Origin: Phycisphaerales bacterium
Lineage (GTDB): Bacteria > Planctomycetota > Phycisphaerae > Phycisphaerales > UBA1924
Assembly (NCBI GenBank): GCA_019747615.1
Contig: JAIEQQ010000356.1
Span: 1-8,672, forward strand
DNA length: 8,672 bases
Direction: 5' to 3'
The notes under the pieces were generated by a model. That model saw only the letters and a list, made by a program, of their open reading frames with translations, was not told the origin of the DNA and did not search any database. This document shows, one piece after another, positions 6,301-8,672 of the stretch. Position 1 is the first letter of the stretch. Each line of letters starts with the position of its first letter. The position numbers were made by a program, and so were the translations under genes.

Positions 6301-7485
6301 GGCGCCGCCCTTGCCGAGCAGGTCATCGGCGCTCGCGAGGCATCGCAGCACATCGAGCGCGACTGGCACAGTCTGGAAGTCGCCAAACGCGAGGCCGAGG
6401 TGAAGCGCGAGGCGCTGGAGGATCGCGCCGGCGAAGAACTCGGCGAGAACATCGCCGCCTTGCACGCCGAGTATGAGGCGATGCTGAGCGACGACACGAT
6501 AGAAGCCGGCGAAGACACCAGCACCGCCGAGCAACAGCCCCGCTTCGTGATCAAACGCATTGACGGACAGGTCGGCTCAAAGCGTGTTGACGAGCTCAAG
6601 GGCGAGATCAAGAAGCTCGGCAACGTCAACCTCGACTCGATCGAGGAGGAGACCCAGCTCTCCGGTCGCAACGAGGCCCTCGCGGCCCAAGTCGGCGATC
6701 TTGATCGCGCGGGCAAGGACCTGCGATCGCTCATCGAGCAACTCAACACCGCCAGCCGCGAGCGATTCAAGAGCACGTTTGAGCAGGTGTGCGAGCACTT
6801 CGCCGGCGAGTCGGGCATGTTCCGTCGCCTCTTCGGCGGCGGCAAGGCCGAGGTCAAACTCATGCCCATCGTTCGCGACGGCGTCGAGACCAACGAGACC
6901 GACTGGCTCGAATCCGGCATCGAGATCATCGCCAAGCCGCCGGGCAAAGAGCCCCGCAGCATCAGCCAACTCTCTGGCGGCGAAAAGTCCATGACCGCCG
7001 TGGCGCTGCTGATGTCCATCTTCCGCAGCAAACCGGCGTGCTTCTGCGTGCTGGACGAAGTCGACGCTGCGCTCGACGACGCGAACGTCGACCGCTTCTG
7101 CAAGGTCGTTCGCCAGTTCACCGACCTCTCGCACTTCATCGTCATCACTCACCACAAACGCACCATGCACGAGGGCGATCAGCTCTACGGCGTCACCATG
7201 CAAGAGCGCGGCGTCTCGAAACGCGTCGCAGTCAAGATCGATCAGGTCGGCCCCGACGGTCGCATCCGCGAATCCAGCGACACGCCAAGCGAGCGGCAGT
7301 CACGATCACGAGCACCTGTCGCAGTCGAAGCGGCCGAACTCGCCACCGCCACGTCACCAAACGCCGCGGCGACGCAGACCATCGAGGCACCACGCAAGCC
7401 CAAGCCGGGCGCGCTACGCCGCGGGCTCGCGGGCTTGCTTGAAGAGAGCCGCGAGGCACAGAGCCCCGCTGCGAACGCCGAGTGA
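3325..7485 (+). CDS. smc: Chromosome segregation ATPase SMC
   Basis: Full-length SMC of 1386 residues; bacterial SMC is usually about 1150-1200. SMC homodimers, with ScpA and ScpB, load on DNA and extrude loops to organise and separate replicated chromosomes. Domain order: N-terminal head 1-235 with Walker A GPNGCGKS at 31-38; first coiled-coil arm about 235-580; hinge about 585-745 ([13 protein letters not shown] to [10 protein letters not shown]); return arm about 765-1060; C-terminal head with [14 protein letters not shown] at 1096-1109, ABC signature LSGGE at 1216-1220, Walker [11 protein letters not shown] at 1242-1251 (Asp1244, catalytic Glu1245), and switch His1276. All ATPase residues are intact. 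Odd points: about 63 extra residues at about 88-152 between the strands ALTFANP and [16 protein letters not shown]; a tail of about 80 residues after the usual end near 1305; and ITHHKRTM where ITHNKRTM is usual. The arms are very rich in Arg, Ala and Glu. RecN, SbcC and MukB are excluded by the hinge, the FKSFAD start and the GVSKRVAV ending. scpA and scpB are not in the window. Confidence 0.97.
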   Translation: MRLLKLTLSGFKSFADKTEFHFDDAITCIVGPNGCGKSNVVDALKWVLGERSSKSLRGTEMIDCIFAGSAGRKPLGMAAVALTFANPIITRDSIAEVALAPSETTALADIAGTEAVSMPASAADVERAAEIADGHLADIESSVLNFNVRGRRALPIDTDTVEVERRLYRDGASEYLVNGRKARLKDIRELFLDTGVGADAYSIIEQGKVDAMLLASPQERRTVFEEAAGVAKYRQRKIEAERKLERTESNLVVCREQLESTDRRLKVVKGQAQRARLFKVLDEELRALRLVLALDQFDDLHQRLVGLTSRLTELSDQRAKAAERLAELESSKHLADQRRHDAADELRRAEGACQNARHAESSAIQRQRSSQAASDATRSGLERDRQTLGDVQRQLESLAQSEIDTRDQIAALGEQLSEAERALAQLGTERNTLNESISGLRAKLTQERASAGNIDRERAGLLAAVDQDQRRAAVLSDQLGRLGSRATGNQSERARIAEQRDSTMRSRDARRHAHAALETRVAELTENAGRLATDRRTRASHLSELDQSFARLDSRRATLQEMVQSRAGLGQAVRRVLEMRQASEGFASVRGVLSDLIDAPAEHASIVEQALGSSLQSLVVDTLGTIPNPSDLEKLPGRVGFVTIAPLAPIDVDADARITERLSNVPNVQRVRDLARVRAIDDAQDSSQLSSLLDRLLGRTFRVRDLESAMMVAALLGGDASACRFLCEDGSIIEPDGRVMAGPVDVAGESEDASSTVAAPGVLQRRSELEALGTQLDRLRAEVESERTQLASVDAEAAAITEALTTARAQLVAERRSLDQDESKLDQLTRETERLAREQTVLSDEIEQLTERSRALDQERADLSAKAERLQRLYIEQTGVCHEIERQMSGVQAQLDTGSERMTQAKVSAGRLAEQLSSARRERQRLEQACDEQRRRIGNLEQSVRAREGALVEHNATASEALKDQQAAQAALVIASAQEAAASELVSQLSREGAALAEQVIGAREASQHIERDWHSLEVAKREAEVKREALEDRAGEELGENIAALHAEYEAMLSDDTIEAGEDTSTAEQQPRFVIKRIDGQVGSKRVDELKGEIKKLGNVNLDSIEEETQLSGRNEALAAQVGDLDRAGKDLRSLIEQLNTASRERFKSTFEQVCEHFAGESGMFRRLFGGGKAEVKLMPIVRDGVETNETDWLESGIEIIAKPPGKEPRSISQLSGGEKSMTAVALLMSIFRSKPACFCVLDEVDAALDDANVDRFCKVVRQFTDLSHFIVITHHKRTMHEGDQLYGVTMQERGVSKRVAVKIDQVGPDGRIRESSDTPSERQSRSRAPVAVEAAELATATSPNAAATQTIEAPRKPKPGALRRGLAGLLEESREAQSPAANAE

Positions 7486-7543
7486 TGGTCGGTCATGCCG
7501 GGTTGTGAGTCGCCACGGGTCGCGAGGATGGCGGTGACACGGG

Positions 7544-7567
7544 CACCGATCTGCGGACAGGTCGGTG
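7544..7567. terminator. Hairpin between convergent smc and sthA, possible terminator without T-tract
   Basis: A 10-bp stem (one G-T wobble) pairs 7544-7553 with 7558-7567 around the 4-nt loop CGGA. It lies 58 nt after the smc stop and 32 nt after the sthA stop, where a shared terminator would be expected. Neither strand has a T-tract after the stem, so it would be a non-canonical terminator or simply a 3'-end stabilising structure. Confidence 0.4.
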
Positions 7568-7599
7568 GCACGACGGGGGCCTCGGAGTACTGGAATGCA

Positions 7600-8672
7600 C
7601 TACGTGCGGCGAAGCTTGTTCAGCCCGTTCAACGCCGCGACCTTGTAGCACTCGGCGAGTGTGGGGTAGTTGAACACCGCGTTGACGAGGTATTCGACCG
7701 TGCCCTTGAACGCCATAACCGCCTGGCCGATGTGGATCAGTTCTGTCGCGTTGGTGCCGATGGCGTGAACGCCGAGCAGCGCGTGCGTTTCCTGATGGAT
7801 CAGCAGCTTGAGCATGCCGACCTGATCGTTCAGGAGCTGGCCTCGCGCAATCTCCTTGTACTGCGCAACGCCCGCTTCGTACGGCACGTTCTCCTTCGTC
7901 AGTGCCTCTTCCGTCCAGCCGACCATCGAGATCTCGGGGATCGAGTAGATGCCGTAGGGGATGAGCTCCTCGGCGCTCTCGTGCTTGATTCCGTACATGT
8001 CCAGGGCGGCCATCCGTCCCTGCTCCATGCTTGTCGAAGCCAGCGCCGGGAAGCCGATGACGTCGCCCACGGCGTAGATGTGCGGCACCTTGGTGCGGTA
8101 GTTCGCATCGACCTTGATCCGCCCGCGGTTGTCCGAGTCCAGCCCGGCCTTCTCAAGCGCCAGCCCCGCGGTTGCGCCCTGACGGCCGATTGCGTACAGG
8201 AGTGAATCAGCCGTGATGACCTTGCCCGATTCGAGCGTCGCCTGCACCATGACGCCGCCCTCGCTTCGAGAGCCGACGGGGGCCGCGATTCGCTTGATGC
8301 TGACGACCTTCTCGCCCAGCCGCAGCGTGCAATCCATCTGTCGGAGGTGATACTGCAGTGCCTCGCTGATCTCGGCATCGATGAACTCGAGCAATCGCGG
8401 GCGGCCTTCGATGAGCGTCACCCGCACACCGAGGGCCGCGAGCATCGAGGCGTACTCGGTGCCGATCACGCCGCCGCCGACGATGATCATGCTGCGCGGC
8501 AGCACCGGCAGCTTCAGCACCTCATCGCTGGTGATGATGTTCACGCCGTCGAACTCGACGCCGGGAGACTTGGCGGGCGTAGTGCCGACGCCGATGAGAA
8601 TGTGCTCTGCGTGAACCTGCTCGACGCCGCGCGGGCCGTCGACGTTGACGGTCTTGGCATCCAGAAAGCTCC
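7600..8672 (-). CDS. sthA: Soluble pyridine nucleotide transhydrogenase (partial, N-terminus off window)
   Basis: The C-terminal 356 residues are present; E. coli SthA has 466, so about 110 N-terminal residues, including the first FAD-binding glycine motif, lie beyond the right edge. SthA is a cytoplasmic FAD flavoprotein that moves hydride between NADPH and NAD+, rebalancing the two pools. Numbering from the first full codon, IGVGTTP at 26-32 closes the FAD domain; IIVGGGVIGTEYASML (about 62-77) is the NAD(P) Rossmann loop; LIEGRPRLLEFIDAEIS follows, with Glu ending strand 2, which usually selects NAD(H); YAVGDVIGFPALAS is the second FAD-contact motif; YGIYSIPEISMVGWTE and the end NYPTLAECYKVAALNGLNKL form the dimer domain. 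Tyr in NYPT replaces the catalytic His of the HPT motif in lipoamide dehydrogenase and glutathione reductase, typical of SthA, which has no disulfide chemistry. This separates it from lpd, gor and merA. Its stop faces that of smc across a 114-nt spacer. Confidence 0.95.
   Translation of the reverse strand, partial: SFLDAKTVNVDGPRGVEQVHAEHILIGVGTTPAKSPGVEFDGVNIITSDEVLKLPVLPRSMIIVGGGVIGTEYASMLAALGVRVTLIEGRPRLLEFIDAEISEALQYHLRQMDCTLRLGEKVVSIKRIAAPVGSRSEGGVMVQATLESGKVITADSLLYAIGRQGATAGLALEKAGLDSDNRGRIKVDANYRTKVPHIYAVGDVIGFPALASTSMEQGRMAALDMYGIKHESAEELIPYGIYSIPEISMVGWTEEALTKENVPYEAGVAQYKEIARGQLLNDQVGMLKLLIHQETHALLGVHAIGTNATELIHIGQAVMAFKGTVEYLVNAVFNYPTLAECYKVAALNGLNKLRRT

Noticed and set aside
4030..6500. 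Repeated Glu/Arg/Ala/Leu stretches in smc that look like internal repeats
   Set aside because: These are the heptad-like pattern of the SMC coiled-coil arms, not DNA tandem repeats. No exact long repeat was seen.
6228..7148. 306-codon minus-strand open frame inside smc
   Set aside because: It lies fully opposite conserved SMC motifs (LSGGE, Walker B), is Ser/Arg-rich, and arises from the codon bias of smc.

Overview
The window is GC-rich, densely coded bacterial DNA and reads as a chromosomal segment of a planctomycete, most likely class Phycisphaerae. The best taxonomic clue is a small secreted protein whose C-terminus is the Phycisphaerae form of the PEP-CTERM anchor (a Pro-Thr-Pro-Gly motif, an Ala/Leu/Gly-rich helix, then RRRR). 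This is supported by an unusually long SMC protein with a PVC-like head sequence ([10 protein letters not shown]). No rRNA, tRNA, CRISPR array, insertion sequence or phage gene is visible. The assignment is inference from protein style, not from a marker gene.

Layout from left to right: (1) 1-1328, minus strand, the N-terminal 442 codons of a periplasmic or membrane-tethered ABC-transporter substrate-binding protein of the iron(III)/small-ligand class, cut by the window edge. (2) 1329-1494, a short divergent promoter region with two perfect inverted repeats and two possible -10 boxes lying 5-6 nt from the start codons. (3) 1495-2244, plus strand, a classical short-chain dehydrogenase/reductase. 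(4) 2245-2361, a convergent spacer with a good bidirectional terminator hairpin. (5) 2362-2892, minus strand, the small exported PEP-CTERM-like protein. (6) 2893-3324, a 432-nt divergent intergenic region with two strong ribosome binding sites, a tight 5'-UTR hairpin, a possible smc promoter and a C-run tract. (7) 3325-7485, plus strand, a complete smc gene of 1386 residues. (8) 7486-7599, a convergent spacer with a hairpin but no T-tract. (9) 7600-8672, minus strand, the C-terminal three quarters of soluble pyridine nucleotide transhydrogenase (sthA), cut by the right edge.

The genes alternate strand at every junction, so no two of them share an operon inside the window. They belong to separate jobs: ligand uptake, redox metabolism, cell surface, chromosome organisation and NADH/NADPH balance. 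I see no convincing new multi-gene system. The points most worth a second look are lineage-specific additions to known proteins: about 63 extra residues inside the SMC N-terminal ATPase head, a roughly 80-residue SMC tail, and about 110 extra residues inside the substrate-binding protein. The possibly leaderless divergent promoter pair with its two dyads is also of interest.
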